From assembly GCA_008973525.1 (NCBI GenBank), contig WACJ01000405.1:186001-250000 (forward strand): DNA of 64,000 nucleotides. The letters are read 5' to 3'. Each line of letters starts with the position of its first letter. Positions within the stretch are counted from its first letter, which is position 1. The translations under genes were made by a program, and so were the position numbers. This DNA is from Stenopsyche tienmushanensis (taxonomy: Eukaryota > Arthropoda > Insecta > Trichoptera > Stenopsychidae). Below are positions 35,297-47,770 of this stretch, one piece after another. The notes beneath the pieces were generated by a model. It had not been told where the DNA came from. It ran no database searches and saw only the letters and a program-made list of their open reading frames with translations.

Positions 35297-36377
35297 ATGC
35301 CAAACAAACAAAATAAAATGGAGTTGCGAATGACGAAGAGGATTTTTATTTCAATATGCATCGTCCTGGTACTTCAGGCACAAAGAACGGAAGCCAGACA
35401 AGAAGAACATAGGCATAAGGATAAAACGAGTACGTCGGAGCGTCCTCAAACACCAAATGTATGCGACAATCCAAATAGGGACTCAAAGGTGCACTGCTAT
35501 TGTGAAGAGCCGAAACTTATTAAGAATGTCACCAAAGCCGACTGTTGGGTTTTCAACGGCGGAATTCAGAACGACGATCCAATATGGGACGCATTCCAAT
35601 TCCAGAACCGTATCCTGGATTTGTCTTTCATCGTGCGAGTCGATGGGAGCTTATCTTTTGTCCCGACGAGGGCGCTCAAGTATTTGAGGAGGCTGCGAAA
35701 GCTCAAAATAGAATTTGCAAACATAAATGAGGTCCAGGCTTTCGCATTAGGCAATTTGACGACGCTCAAAGAAATAACCATGACGAAAAATAAAATCGTC
35801 GGCATGGAGCCTTACGCGTTTGCTCATCTGGGGAATTTGACGTCGCTAAATTTGGACGAGAATCGAATTGTCGAAGTCGGGAAGAATTCGTTTGTGGATT
35901 TGCCTGTTCTGCAAAAGTTATACTTGGCCAAGAACAACATAAGCTCCGTGCAGGACGGAGCATTCAAAGATCTGGTGCAGCTTTTAGAGCTTGATTTTTA
36001 TAAGAATTCTATAACGACACTGTCCAGAGATACGTTTGTCGGCTTGGCCAATCTTAAAAAGCTCGATTTGGAGAGCAATAGAATGAAGACTTTGAACGAC
36101 TTTACGTTTGCCGAGTTGTGGAATCTTCAAGAGTTAATCTTGGATAACAATGAATTAAAGTTTATTTCTGAGAGAGCTTTCGACGGCTGTACGCAGTTAA
36201 AAAAGCTCACTCTGAGCAAAAATCGTCTAGCTTCTCTCGTGGGAGGGCTTTTGGAAGGTGTACGAGGTCTATCTCATTTAGACGTGAGTGACAACAGACT
36301 CCAAACCTTTACCATAGACGACATCAGACCCATATTGGATAATTTAAAGAATACTACAAGTCATCTACTTTTAGATG
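35297..36377 (+). CDS. Con: Connectin, coding exon 1 (signal peptide, N-cap, LRRs)
   Basis: The first 360 codons of a 544-residue extracellular leucine-rich-repeat protein. Met1, Met8 and Met12 are all possible starts; Met12 gives the tightest signal peptide (MTKRIFISICIVLVLQAQ). Cysteines 56, 67, 69 and 83 form the N-terminal cap, with the segment DCWVFNGGI at 82-90 typical of Connectin. About nine 24-residue LRRs run from about 133 to 340 (L-x-x-L-x-L-x-x-N-x-I/L). N-glycosylation sequons lie at 77, 153, 180, 214 and 352. Known role in flies: a GPI-linked homophilic adhesion protein on a subset of embryonic muscles and the motor neurons that innervate them, used in target recognition. The exon ends TTAGATG-GTGAGT at 36377 with one base of codon 361. 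Another LRR-family paralogue is the main alternative. Confidence 0.85.
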
Positions 36378-36383
36378 GTGAGT
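36378..36383 (+). promoter_or_regulatory. 5' splice donor of connectin intron
   Basis: GATG-GTGAGTAA is a near-consensus donor. Using it with the acceptor at 48556 restores GGT (Gly361) and a continuous reading frame across the LRR to C-cap junction (phase 1). Reading through gives a stop two codons later. Confidence 0.85.
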
Positions 36384-36929
36384 AAAAAAAATCTTTATTA
36401 AATTATTGATAGTGTAAAAATATTTTTTATAAACAAATATATTAAAAACCCCTCATATAATACAGCTTTCTAAGTAAAATCATACATTTTAATGTCATAG
36501 TCTTCGCTGTCGTTTTTACAAAACGATTTTAATTACCAACAGTGTGTATCTTTATAAAGTCTATGATTAAAAACTACTCTTAATATGCAAATTTTAGAAA
36601 AATCCTTTTGTACGCTGTTAACAAGTTTATCAAACCCTTTTTAAAATTCTGAGCATATTTTATCAAAAGAATCCTTTAATGATGTATTTAATTAATTAAT
36701 CCATAATTCATATATTTGACTATCGTATTTTATCCAAGAAATGCAACTATTGCAATTATTCAATTCAATTAAATCGAATCTGCTTCGTGAATACTCAAAT
36801 ATCTTTGTATAAACTTTGTCGATTCGTTATGTTTGTATTTTTTTAAATAACTTATTAAAATTATTCAAAAAGATATATTTAATTTTATAAGTTCGTCTTG
36901 AAAAGATCGGATACAGGTGATCTCCATAG

Positions 36930-37240
36930 GAATTTTCAAGGGAAAGGATTTTTTTATGGTGATTTTTTTTAGCCTTATAAACTAGAATAGGATTATTTCA
37001 AATGAGCTTTTGATGAATTGGCGAGGATTTATGAGTTAATGGTGATATTATCATTAATTTAAAATTAAATTTTAATTATTGTCGCAAATCCTGTCGATAG
37101 CATCGATAGCTATTTTTTTAGATCCAGAAAATCAGGCTGAACCTGATCGATTGGGAGTATAAATGACGAACATTTTTTTAACAATTAGGAAGTGAACATT
37201 TAAAATAAAAGTCCAAGATTTAATTCATTATACTAACCCG
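36930..37240 (+). repeat. AACCTGGAT / CGATCAATCGG family, copy 2
   Basis: TTTTCAAGGGAAAGGATTTT, AGATCCAGAAAATCAGGCTG, AACCTGATCGATTGGGAG and a trailing AAAGTCCAAGATTTAATTCA block follow the order of the 4480-4720 copy. Confidence 0.4.
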
Positions 37241-37618
37241 GTTAAATCAAAGACTTGTTAATGTGCATGAATTTGTGAAAAATTGTTAACTATTCGCTTT
37301 GATTTTCCCGATCGCTTTAAAATTTTATTTACGTATTACCAGTAATAAAATACAAATAGAAGTGTTAAACTATAAATTTGATTGTGGAATTATTTCTATT
37401 TTTTAACAATTTTAATTAAATATTCTGGACGTTGCATCTGGAAGAAATATTACCAGGAAATCCATCTTTAAAAGACTTTTTGATCAACGTAATTGGTCAT
37501 CCAAATGTGATGCCTGGATATCAGCACTGCACATAAGCCATTCTGTTTTAGTAGAAGGTAGTATAATAGTACTATCCATAATAATTGAAATTAACAGAAA
37601 TATATAAATATTTATAAA

Positions 37619-37672
37619 CACCCAACCCTTCTATAGCGTCAAGATAGAGACCACGCTATAAAAAGTCAGACA
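37619..37672 (+). repeat. Palindromic TATAGCGTC family, intronic copy
   Basis: CCAACCCTTCTATAGCGTC, then AAGATAGAGACCACGCTATA. It matches the reverse complement of 24634-24674 and continues with similarity into the sequence beyond (GTCAGACATCCACACAAAA). Confidence 0.55.
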
Positions 37673-40438
37673 TCCACACAAAAATTTTTTTGTTAAAACA
37701 TCATCGATTTTCTAGTGATAATATCGAAAAACTAGAAAGTTCATTAAGGATTAATATTATAAATCAGATGCAGCAATATGGATGTGGATTAAGTATTTTT
37801 AAAAGCTTCACGTTAAGAGAGTGAATTACTTACAATTAATTTCGTAGAAAACAGTTTCCTTAATTGTTCGCAAAACTTTCACCAATTGTGTAATGAAATA
37901 TTGAAAAAGTGTGTTTTGTTCGAAATTAATTAAAAAAGTTTGCATCGCGAAAACTAAAAACGTATTCAAACGAATCTCTAGAGTCCCAGTATTGTCCGAA
38001 AGCTTGCGCTGCTACGAACGTGGATCTCATTCCATTTCAAGTTTCCGTAATAAAGTACACCTCGCATGTTTCCTTACAAAGGAATTAACTTCTTTTTCTT
38101 CCCATAGCCTTCCAGGGAGAGTAATTCACATTTTCGACTTAAGGCTCTAAAGTCTCCGCGAACTTTATAAACAGAAAAAAGCACTTTAAACTACACAAAC
38201 TCGCATTGAAAAGTTGCTCTGCTTCCGGCAAGCTCGAATTACAGGCAAAAGTAAACACCGTGTGTCGTTAAAAAATAACCTTTTCGTTTGGGGTATTCAT
38301 GGAGTGCTCGGAAATATTTCGGTCTCAAAAGGGAGGAAACAGTAATGTGTTTGAACCGACCATGGAATCCTTTTTCTTTGGGGAAAGTGCGAAATATGGC
38401 CTCGGATAGAACTGGAAGGATTAATGTCTGCCACGGTGCTTGCATGACACAGGTAACCCGAACGTAAAGCAATATTGATTTACGACTTCTGCTTTCCGAG
38501 TTTAAAAAAATATGTAAAAATCCAGCAAGCATCTTACGTAACAATCCTTTATTTGAATACATAATATGAAGTTGCAATAGAAGCTTTTTCGTGTACTTAA
38601 GATTTCTAGCAAAACTTAAATTAGGGACTTCTCACAATACAGATACTTTTATTCGATCGCTTTCATAAGTCAAAGCTTCAGAAAAAAAACCCTTGTATGA
38701 CCACTTAACTATGAATCTGATTGATTGATTCTGGTATGTTTATTAATGTATTTTGAAGTATAATACAGCCAATCCTCATCCCGAATCGTATACTTGGGAG
38801 GAATTTCCATCTTATGTCTTCACCGTGCTAAATGGACAGCTAAAGCTATGTATTGCTTGAAAATTTTCCTATTGAAACATTAGTTTAAACTGACAAAAAG
38901 GGAAAAGAAAGTAGTAAAAGATATATGTATTTTCACAGTCATAATACATATAAAATATTGGTTTCAAGGATCTGTCGGATATTCAGCATCTAAACACGAC
39001 TTAATTAAAAGACTTTGTATCCTTTGAAAGTATAAACCAAAAAATGGCCAAATTCACCATAAAAAAATACTGAACCATTTATGGTACTTGTTGGAGGAGT
39101 TGGTGTCTTTTGCATTTTTAACGACGAATTTTCAATTCAAGATAAGAAAAATATGGTACATGTACTAAGAGTCGAAGATGTAGAGGATTGCTCAAAAAGA
39201 AAAAAAAAACATTGATATCGAACATATAACCGAAAATAACCGCGGACAGTGAGAAGTTTCTAAGATGTGATAAAATTTAAGGAACCAAATGATTAAATCC
39301 ATAAAATATTGAAACTGTTAAGTTCATAAGATCACAAAACTAATTAAGATATTTCAACCTAATCTATTTGGATACCCTGTTTTATCACAAATATACTTAT
39401 TTAGTATTATTTAAAAATAATTTAAAAGGCATATGAATACATATAACTTTACAATAATTTGGGGATGAAATACATCTTCGAGATATTTTTTATGTTTAAA
39501 ATAATGAAAGAATTTTAAAATTAGAATAATAGAAACACTGCCTATTTATGCCTTTTTCTAATAAAATCATACGAAAGTATTTCAACTAATTATAGCCGTG
39601 GAATATCTAAGTTTGAAGGACTCAATTTTGAATTCGAAAAAGGCCTTAGTGATTCATTCATCTGAAAATATAGCTATTTTACAGCCATTTGTTTCAAAAT
39701 ATATTTATGTTATTAAAAATAACAGAAAACAATGAAGTTTAGTTATAATTTGCAAAATATATTATATGTAAACTGTAAAATAATTTCCATCATGTTTGAT
39801 AAATTTTTGTTAATCGAAACCTTTTTACTCCCATTTTTAATACGTTTTACGGTTATAATCATTTAAAGATATTTTTATTTCAAAATGAGCCTTCTAAGAA
39901 CCTAAACATTGGCAATTAAGGTGTACAATATACAGTAATAAGGAGGATGGGGTAGAGGTACTAAGCTAATTATTATGTTATTGAAGTATTATTAATTAAT
40001 CCGGAGATATCTCTCTATCCATAAAAAATTGATACATTTTAATACAGTGCCACAGTCAAGCATCATAACTACTAATTTCAAGTATTTGTTAAAATATGAT
40101 CAATTTTCTCGTTATTGTATATCTAGAATTTCTCTCAAGGAGTCAATGCATTTTTCCTGAACTTTATACCCAGTTCATCTCTTTTATTTTTACACACTCC
40201 TTCCATCGAAGTTTCACATCTATAGTTATGTCGAAGGTATTTTTCTATTGGATTTTTTATTGTCGATTTTCATTGTGAGATCTTGGCTTTTTATTTGTGA
40301 ATCGACTTAATTTAAACTAGTTTTATTTACCATGTTTTATGCATTTTCTTATATCATTAAGATGCTCTTCTTCTTATTTTATTCGAAATAGTTTACCTAT
40401 TAAGTATGACTTCAGGAGCTGGTAATACTTGCACAGTA

Positions 40439-40614
40439 CACTTAAACCTTTTTTTTGTGCGGAAGATGCGTTCCGCGGAAAATCGCACAAAAATAAATAG
40501 CACAAAAAAGCTATGACTTACATAGAAAATATTAAGATGCGTTCCATGGATTTTAAAAACCGCATAGCTTCGAAATCGCACAAAAAAAACTTCGCACAAA
40601 AAGAGGTTCAAGTG
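40439..40614. mobile_element. Foldback MITE of the Tigger-like family
   Basis: A 176-bp element between TA sites (40437-40438 and 40615-40616). The ends are CACTTAAACCTTTTTTTTGT and, complemented, CACTTGAACCTCTTTTTGTG. Inside, GTGCGG, GATGCGTTCC and GCTATG blocks occur in both halves in opposite orientation, so nearly the whole element can fold on itself. Its blocks are shared with 10480-11260. It lies in the connectin intron. Confidence 0.65.
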
Positions 40615-40689
40615 TATTTAATTGTTTTATGGTTAGATTTGAAACGTGTTTGTCTTATCCAAGATTTTTATTTAACTTGGAGAGAGATC

Positions 40690-40757
40690 TGCTACGAGAT
40701 TATAGGCGATACTAGCGGGATGAATACATCTTCCCGTGGAAAAAATTATCCGTCTAC
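40690..40757 (+). repeat. Short dispersed repeat related to 6245-6310
   Basis: See 6245-6310; it directly follows the foldback MITE, separated by about 75 bp. Confidence 0.35.
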
Positions 40758-43700
40758 TTTTTCATATGATAACATTTTGATCAAATCAGTCAGTAAATAT
40801 TTTTTTATATTTTATATAAGGAAATAATTTTACAAAATGCATTTATTAAAATTTTTTCGCGTATATAATAAAGTTTTTTTTTAAAATTTGAAATGTTTTG
40901 TTCAATGTCAGATCGTCATTTTTTGCCGTCCCAAATGTATGTTTGAGGGATTTGTGTGTATCCCATATACAAACGTCTGAATAATGATAACAAAGATATC
41001 CGGCTTCGACTTAAACGAATGAAATACAATATTTATATGTACACTTTTATGACCACGAAGTCGAAGGAAGGAGATTTACTTATCATATTTCGTAATTCCA
41101 TATGGCGGTGCGTTTGTTGAATAACGCTTCCCAAGATTACAAGTCACTGAAACGATACAGCCCTTCAGATAGCCTAAAATATGTATTTTCTTTCGCGCAG
41201 AAATATAAAGAATGCCAGATATCGCTTTTCATCTCAGACGCCGATCTTTCTGGTATTTCGGATTCGTTTCTCCTTATGAAAATGTATTCAACAATAATTT
41301 TCACAATTTTCTGAAAAGCCACACGCTGAATTATATCCGCTGATATTTGATTTACGCCAGACGTTTATGTCGAAAATTTATTACAAAAGCCTTTTCCTAC
41401 CCCCCTGAAGAAATGTTTTGAATGATAGATTTTATGATGCGTGCATTAGCATCGGTGGGAACAAATATTTGGAGCGTGTATGAATTTTGCGTAAATATTT
41501 TGAGTGTCAAGTAATATTTTATGGATGCGTGTTAAAGGAGCACTCGAGAGGCTTTTTAATCAAGATTATTTTTTATGGATAAGTATCAATGGACGATAAA
41601 TTTTGGGCGATTTTGTGGGAGCTGATAGAGCAGCCTTACATAATCACAGGATGTCTACTACCATAAACAACTACGTATCTACATAAAGCATTTACCCGGA
41701 TTCCAAGAGGGATACTCAAATTCCACCGTCTACTTTTAAAGAAATTTTATAACAAACCTTCAAAGGAAGAAAACTAGTTTTTTTTAAAAAGATTTAAAAA
41801 CATTCTACTCTATGAAAAATTTAATATATTTATTAAAACATTTTCTGTAGCCTTATTATACAAAAAATCCATATCTATAATTAAAGTGTCAGACATTGAA
41901 TATCGATTTTCATGTAGGCGGTATTTTATATAATGAATGTCAATTTTCAATGTTTCAATTGAAATTGACTTAATTAACTCCCTGTGTTCAAAAACATAAT
42001 CCATCAAAATTTCTGACCCCATGTACTTAAACCAAATACTAAGACAAGGTGGGTTATTTTTGGACTGGCAATGTAAGATTATTATTCAAATTATAGTATA
42101 CCATGTCATAATAGTTATTCCATGAAATTTACCACATAATCTTCTATTTTCAAGAAATACATTAAAATCGTTCACGTCCACTTTATGAATATGACATATT
42201 AAGAATTTGCATTAATATTTGTTTATATAATATTTTTGTACTAAAATTCATCAGTTTGTGTTATTTTGTACATGCAATAATATAAATAAATCAATAAAAT
42301 AATATAGATATAAATGTTGCCATATGGTAACGTAAATCATTGCTAAAACGATGATTTTTTAAATATTTTTGGTTGATATTTCTCAACAAAATTATAAACC
42401 TAAATGATCGTGTGATAGTTCACCCCATTAAATTTGTACTGGTCAAATCTTTCTCGCACGTTTGATCTGAGCTCCCCTCGCAAGATATCCGCTTAAGATG
42501 CGAATATGATGTTACACGTTATAAAATATTTTTACACGATATATTTCGGTAAACAGGTAAGTCCCTCACGGGGAAATAGGGGGTCTCTGTTCGGGTGTCT
42601 AAACACCATTATTAGTGGACCATTTGCACCGCCATTAGCCATACCCGCGCCAGGGTGGGTAGTCACTATTTATGTTTCAGTACAGGTATTATCTTTCAAA
42701 ATATTGGCATTATGTGTGGTTGGATCGGAAGCTTACTGCATTATGGGGCGGGAAAAATGATAGCCGTCTTAGGCGCAAGGGGTTGGATTACAGCACCCAT
42801 ATTGCGCCACCGTACATAATGTAACATCTACACGTACATTATTCAACGATTTTACATATATTCCAAATTCAATTTGCATAGTGTGCCGATGGAGCCCGTT
42901 TGAATATTGGATAAATATTATAATGTACACACGAACGGTGTTCGCGGCTTCGGAAGAGCAAGCTCTTCAAACTTGAGATGTACTCATTAGGGTGGGTTCG
43001 TGTGCTTCAGTCTAATGTTACCATTAAAGATCCCATGGTGCTTTCTCTGTTGTCCTGTATTCTGCGTTACTTTGTATGGGTTCTGGAGTCTCTTCAAAGC
43101 TGCATTCTCCGGGTTTGCCTTCAATGCATGTAAAAGCTTTGGCGTACTTGTGGTAGATACGGCGTTTTTCCGATATTTTTTATGGATAAGTGAGCTTATT
43201 ACGCTTTTATCTTTTAAGTATATTGTACGACAAAATATAAGCGCAATATAAATTTATAATTTTTTTAAAAAATGTTCCCAATATTGTAGAAATGCCAGAT
43301 TTGCCACATTATATATTTCAATCATTCAATATCATGCACATGAAGACATGTTGTAATAGTCGAGATGAACCCTTTTCTATGAATGGATATTATAATAAAT
43401 ACCTTTAAAATATATGGAATAAAAAGTGTCTCAGAATGAAATGCTTCTTGTAAATATGTGTGTTTATAATGTGCAACAATTTGTGATCATATAGTCGTTT
43501 TCATATTTCCCCGGCAATTCTTTTTTCAAATTCATCACGAAATAATAATCAAAATGTGTCGGAATTATCAATACTTTCAATTCCTCAAATTTGATAAGTG
43601 CCATGATTTTTTTCCCAAAAATTGGATTTTTACACAAATTATATAGTTGGATTTCAAGTATTTCCCCATAATACAACTTTTTTCGGAGGATTGTTTATTA

Positions 43701-44086
43701 AATGGGCATTTCTTAGTAAACTGGATAAGTCGTCCTAAAAAAGTTGTCCAAGCCACGTTTTCATATTCTTCAAATTTTATTAAAGGAATAAATCTACCCG
43801 ATTAATAAAAAAACCAAAGATGAACCAAAAACATTTCCATTGCTTTAAGAAAAATTGAGCATTTTCTGATAAATTGATACAGGGGACTATTCTCCACGTA
43901 AAGAGAACTGTGTACTTAAATAAATAATTCTTACCAGAGGATCGATGGTTATTAGGTGGCGACGCGAATTCCACTGAGCGACACTCGTGCAAAACTAAAC
44001 AAAAATAGGCACTCACAAACTTCAGGTAGCTTACATAATGATGAGATATACTTGAATTAATTTATTCAGTTTTATAAACATATAGG

Positions 44087-45326
44087 TAAAGCGGAAAGAA
44101 ATGTCATTTTTTTTGTTATTTGGAGAAAAAAAATATTTCTATAAAAGCTGTACAATATTACTTAATTAAATATTTTCCCTTGTTATTTATAATTGCCCTT
44201 CGCAGATTAGGTAGCTTTTTAATGTCTCTTTCGTAAAATTTGGCCGGTTTTCCACTAAAGTAAGAATCCAAATAATTTTTCACTTGTTCCACAGAAGTAA
44301 TTTTTTTTATCGCGAAGCAAATATTCTAATGACTCGAAAATATGATAGTCTGAAGGTGCAATGTTAGGAGAATATGGTGAATATTGCAGCACTTCCAAAT
44401 CCAGTTCCCTTATTTTGTTCTACGTAATCCTTGCTGCGTGTCTTGCATTATCATGCTGTAATACTCTTATTTGGTTGTTAACTATCACTGATCACTTTTT
44501 GAGCATTTCTGCTTTTACCCTATTTAATTGTGCACAGTATAGCTCTGCTGTGACAGTTTGGCCAGGTTTTAATAATTGGTAGTTAATTACGCTAAAAAAA
44601 TCCCACCAAACACAAAGGAGGACCTTTTTTCAAGGATAATGACGGTCGAGGGATAGAAACATGTACTTGATTTCAAGAAAGCCACTGTTTTTTTCTTCTC
44701 GGACTGTTGTAGAAGACCCACTTCTCATCCCCAGTAACGATCCTTTTTAAAAATGTCTCGTTTCATACCTGGACAATAGCGATGAACAAATGATTATCCG
44801 TTGTTCCAACACCGTCGATGACAGCTTGTGCGGTACCCAAATTCCCTGTCTATGTTTTTTCCCGAGTCTTTTCAAATGGTCTTTAACTGTCGACCAGGGA
44901 CAGCCGATGTCTGGGGATAATTCCTTTATTGTTTTTCGAGGATAAGATTCAACCAGAGAATTTAATGCCTCATCATCGATTATTGGAGGTCGTTCTGATT
45001 TTGGTTTATTTTTCAAATCTCTGTCGCCACTTTTGATTTTTTTGAACCATCTATGGCATTTTCGAATATTCAATATGTTGCCATATGTATCACAGATGCT
45101 CTGGGTAAGCTTCTTTTGCTTTTAAGCCTTTATCGAATAAAAACAGTAAACAAGATCGCAAATGGGTCTCATCAATTTCTGGCTTGGACATTTTCACTAT
45201 ACAAAAATTAAGACAAACAACAGAGCTTCAAAATGACATCAACCTTTACGTATTCACTCGACAGCAACCCGAGGCAAACTGATGGCAAAGACGCAACCAA
45301 AAATAATGACATTTCTTTCCGCTTTA
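44087..45326 (-). mobile_element. Near full-length mariner, lineage E, copy 1
   Basis: A 1.24-kb element with inverted ends TAAAGCGGAAAGAAATGTCA at 44087 and its complement ending at 45326, and TA at both borders. Length and structure are those of a complete mariner. It lies in the connectin intron, opposite to the gene. The broken transposase inside is described separately. Confidence 0.85.
44158..45191 (-). pseudogene. Mariner transposase, lineage E, frameshifted
   Basis: Starts at an ATG (45191-45189) reading MSKPEIDETHLRSCLLFLFD and ends KGKYLIK-stop at 44158, about 344 codons as in intact mariners. The N-terminal helix-turn-helix is clear: I-R-K-C-H-R-W-F-K-K-I-K-S-G-D-R-D-L, then PRKTIKELSPDIGCPWSTVK. 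The T-G-D-E-K-W block with the first aspartate (about 44719) and HDNAR with the second (about 44445) are present. The third reads SPNIAPSDYH (44350-44376), where families have SPD, so the aspartate is asparagine. It contains a one-base excess near 45105, a one-base loss near 44755 and a premature stop soon after HDNAR. Inactive. Confidence 0.85.
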
Positions 45327-45659
45327 TCGTATATTAATTAATAAAATAATAATATTAACGATCATGTAGTATTGTTCAAATAATTTTATTGATTCCTTAA
45401 GTCATTGTTTTAATGAACACAATTTTTCATAAAATATCGACATGTGAAATCGAGTTGCCCAGTTTACTTAGAGATGTACAAATCATATGCTTTTCCCAGT
45501 TTTAAATTTGCAAGTAGTCCCGATTATATATTTCTTTTTTTAAAAAAATATTTTAAATCTTTCAATGTTAATCCTTTTAATGTAAAAAGTACTAAATGAT
45601 TCCCTGTGTATGTTTGTTTGTGTCTTAAAGACAACAGCGCTAAATGTGACTTGACTTAA

Positions 45660-45830
45660 GGTGGCTTTTAGCAATCTCTTTTATGGGATTATTGTCAATT
45701 ATTTTTACATGGTTTTTCAATAGCGAATATATGTTTTAAAAATTTGGTCGGCCAGTCACACCTCTTATAGGATTCGAACCAAAGATGATTGAGTTACGAC
45801 TCCAACCGTTTGACCACGAGACTACCTATA
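45660..45830 (-). mobile_element. tRNA-derived SINE, copy 2
   Basis: The minus strand starts GGTAGTCTCGTGGTCAAACG, containing an A-box-like element (TGGTCAAACGGTTGG). About 35 nt later GGTTCGAATCC is a perfect B box (pol III internal promoter spacing). A cloverleaf is imperfect and there is no acceptor-stem match, so this is a SINE head and not a tRNA gene. The body (45660-45750) matches 35052-35145. Confidence 0.6.
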
Positions 45831-45919
45831 ATTAATTTGTTTAAAGGTGGTTAAAATTTCTATTAGAGTCAATCATTGCTGTAATCAATCATAAATTTTC
45901 TTAAGCGTTTCAATATTTA

Positions 45920-46040
45920 TTTTCTTAAATTCAAAAAATCAAGCTAAGCTTGGATCAATTCTATTGATCGGATATATCAAAGCTTAATGCTTCATATGAC
46001 CATGTTTTTTTAAAATTTGGACTAATACCTGAATTTTTAT
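45920..46040 (+). repeat. AACCTGGAT / CGATC family, weak copy
   Basis: TTCAAAAAATCAAGCTAAGC, TTGGATCAA, TATTGATCGGATAT and TTTGGACTAATACCTGAA resemble the 4480-4720 family in order. Heavily decayed. Confidence 0.3.
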
Positions 46041-47164
46041 CAACATTTATTCTATATAATATTATGTTCATAACATAAAAAATGTATTAAAGTCCTTGAG
46101 AATATATTCCATTTGGAGGTTAAAATAATCTGGACCAAATAAAGTGGTTGTAATATTATATATGATACCATTTTCTCTGTATATATGAACGCGTAATAAA
46201 ATACGAAATGCATGGGCTTTACTTCCGAATGTGTCACTTTCTCTGGATCGGGTGGAAATTTATCCTACCTGCGCGGAAAAAGAGTTCGTCCTTCATATAA
46301 GCGATCTGGAAGAGCGGTCCTTGTGCGTAATCACTACGCTCGTTCCTGCTCTGCAATTTATCCAGGAGCAAAACCAGACCTTGAAGATATGGAATATGTT
46401 AATAATATATGGTTAAGCATCGATGTGCGCATGTTTACATTCGTGCCACCACGTCGTTGTGATAGAGTCGCTTTGTTATACAAATTGTTACCATAACATC
46501 TTCGGATATGAATTATTAATGCGGACCACACGCCCGTCATCTATGATTTACCTGCTAGAAACTCACATTTCGCAACTCTAAATTTATAAATAAATATAGC
46601 TGTACGATTTAAATAAAGCAATCTAATAACGCCAGACGCCACATTTGTAACGTGTATAGGTCTCATATTCAAGCTGTCCTCGGGGCGCGTTCAATTTATG
46701 TACCGGGACCATGCTCTGCTTAGCGCTTTCAATATTCATATTTTTTAGGGGTGGAATACGTTGAAGGTGCTTTCTGAAAGTTTTAAGGAATTTTGTATAA
46801 TATATTTTTACGACCCGTGTAGCAATATTTTTCACTTTTTTCTATCTATGCATCATGTTTCTTAAGTAATTTATTAAAAAAAAATGTCGCCTGGTTATAT
46901 TAAGCTGTTGACCTAAATACAGGCAGAATTTTTATTAGCACTTGCACGTAATGACATTTAAAATTTAAGCACGATGGTGAAATTTAAGGGATGAATACCC
47001 GACCTTGAACTATTTGAGATGAACACCCTTTAATCATTTTAGAGTAATAATACACACGCTGTGTACTTTAATACTTTGTATGCTAGATCAAATTCTTCCA
47101 GTTGAAAACGATTAATTTTTTTATAATTTTAATATTTGTTCATTGTTTAATACTGGTCTTCTCT

Positions 47165-47770
47165 GAGTTTTAACAATTCCTCAGACGTTGGAGGTATCAT
47201 CATCAGATATTTAAATGATTCGAGTTGATGACCGCGTGGCCCCCCATTTTCGTATAACACCATCAATGTGACTGATAAAACTCCTTTCTGCCGAGACACG
47301 GACTAAAATTCGAAAAATTCCCAATTTCCCGACAAATTATTTATTTCCGTCGCTGCAGATGAATACTTATATACTATAATACTTTGATGTGATTCGTAAT
47401 TATATTACAGAGGAATACATAAATTTTGAACCCCGTATCTATTATATTTCATATCGATATTCCCACTATTAGAGCCGAGGTGTAGTAAATACATCACCGG
47501 TAGGGAAAGATTAACATAACTATTTGAAAAACATATATGTACTGTATATATGTAAACATATATTAGGCAGTTACTGCCGTAAATTAGTAGTTACGCCAAT
47601 GTTTCCAAGCGTCAAGATTTCGGCGAAAATGTCTCGATTTAGTACCCTTCACAGTGCTGGTGAGGTTGTACGATTTCTGTTACATAAAAATTTTTCGGAA
47701 TTACGTTTACTAATCCCGGGATTCATGAGCACCTAAAACTGTCCGGGATCCCGGGATCCGGGATCATTTA
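47165..47770 (-). mobile_element. hAT relic, copy 2
   Basis: Aligns with 17590-18080 (GATATTTAAATG..TTCGAGTTGATGACCGCGTG, CCCCGTATCTATTATATTTC, GTAGTAAATACATCACCGG). On the minus strand the dimerisation tail is cut short (IPPTSEELLKLREDQY-stop) where copy 1 has SERTFSAAG-type sequence. On the high-coordinate side a cluster of CCCGGGAT words (47718-47765) mirrors the one beside copy 1. Confidence 0.55.

Noticed and set aside
35457..35963. Alternative frames within connectin exon 1
   Set aside because: Shadows of the LRR coding frame without motifs of their own.
45750..45830. tRNA gene on the minus strand
   Set aside because: A and B boxes are visible but the acceptor and T stems do not pair, and a related copy with the same body exists at 35 kb, so it is a SINE head.
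46212..46540. Three overlapping frames inside the connectin intron
   Set aside because: All three frames or strands are open over the same bases, which argues for chance; connectin splices across them without loss of frame.
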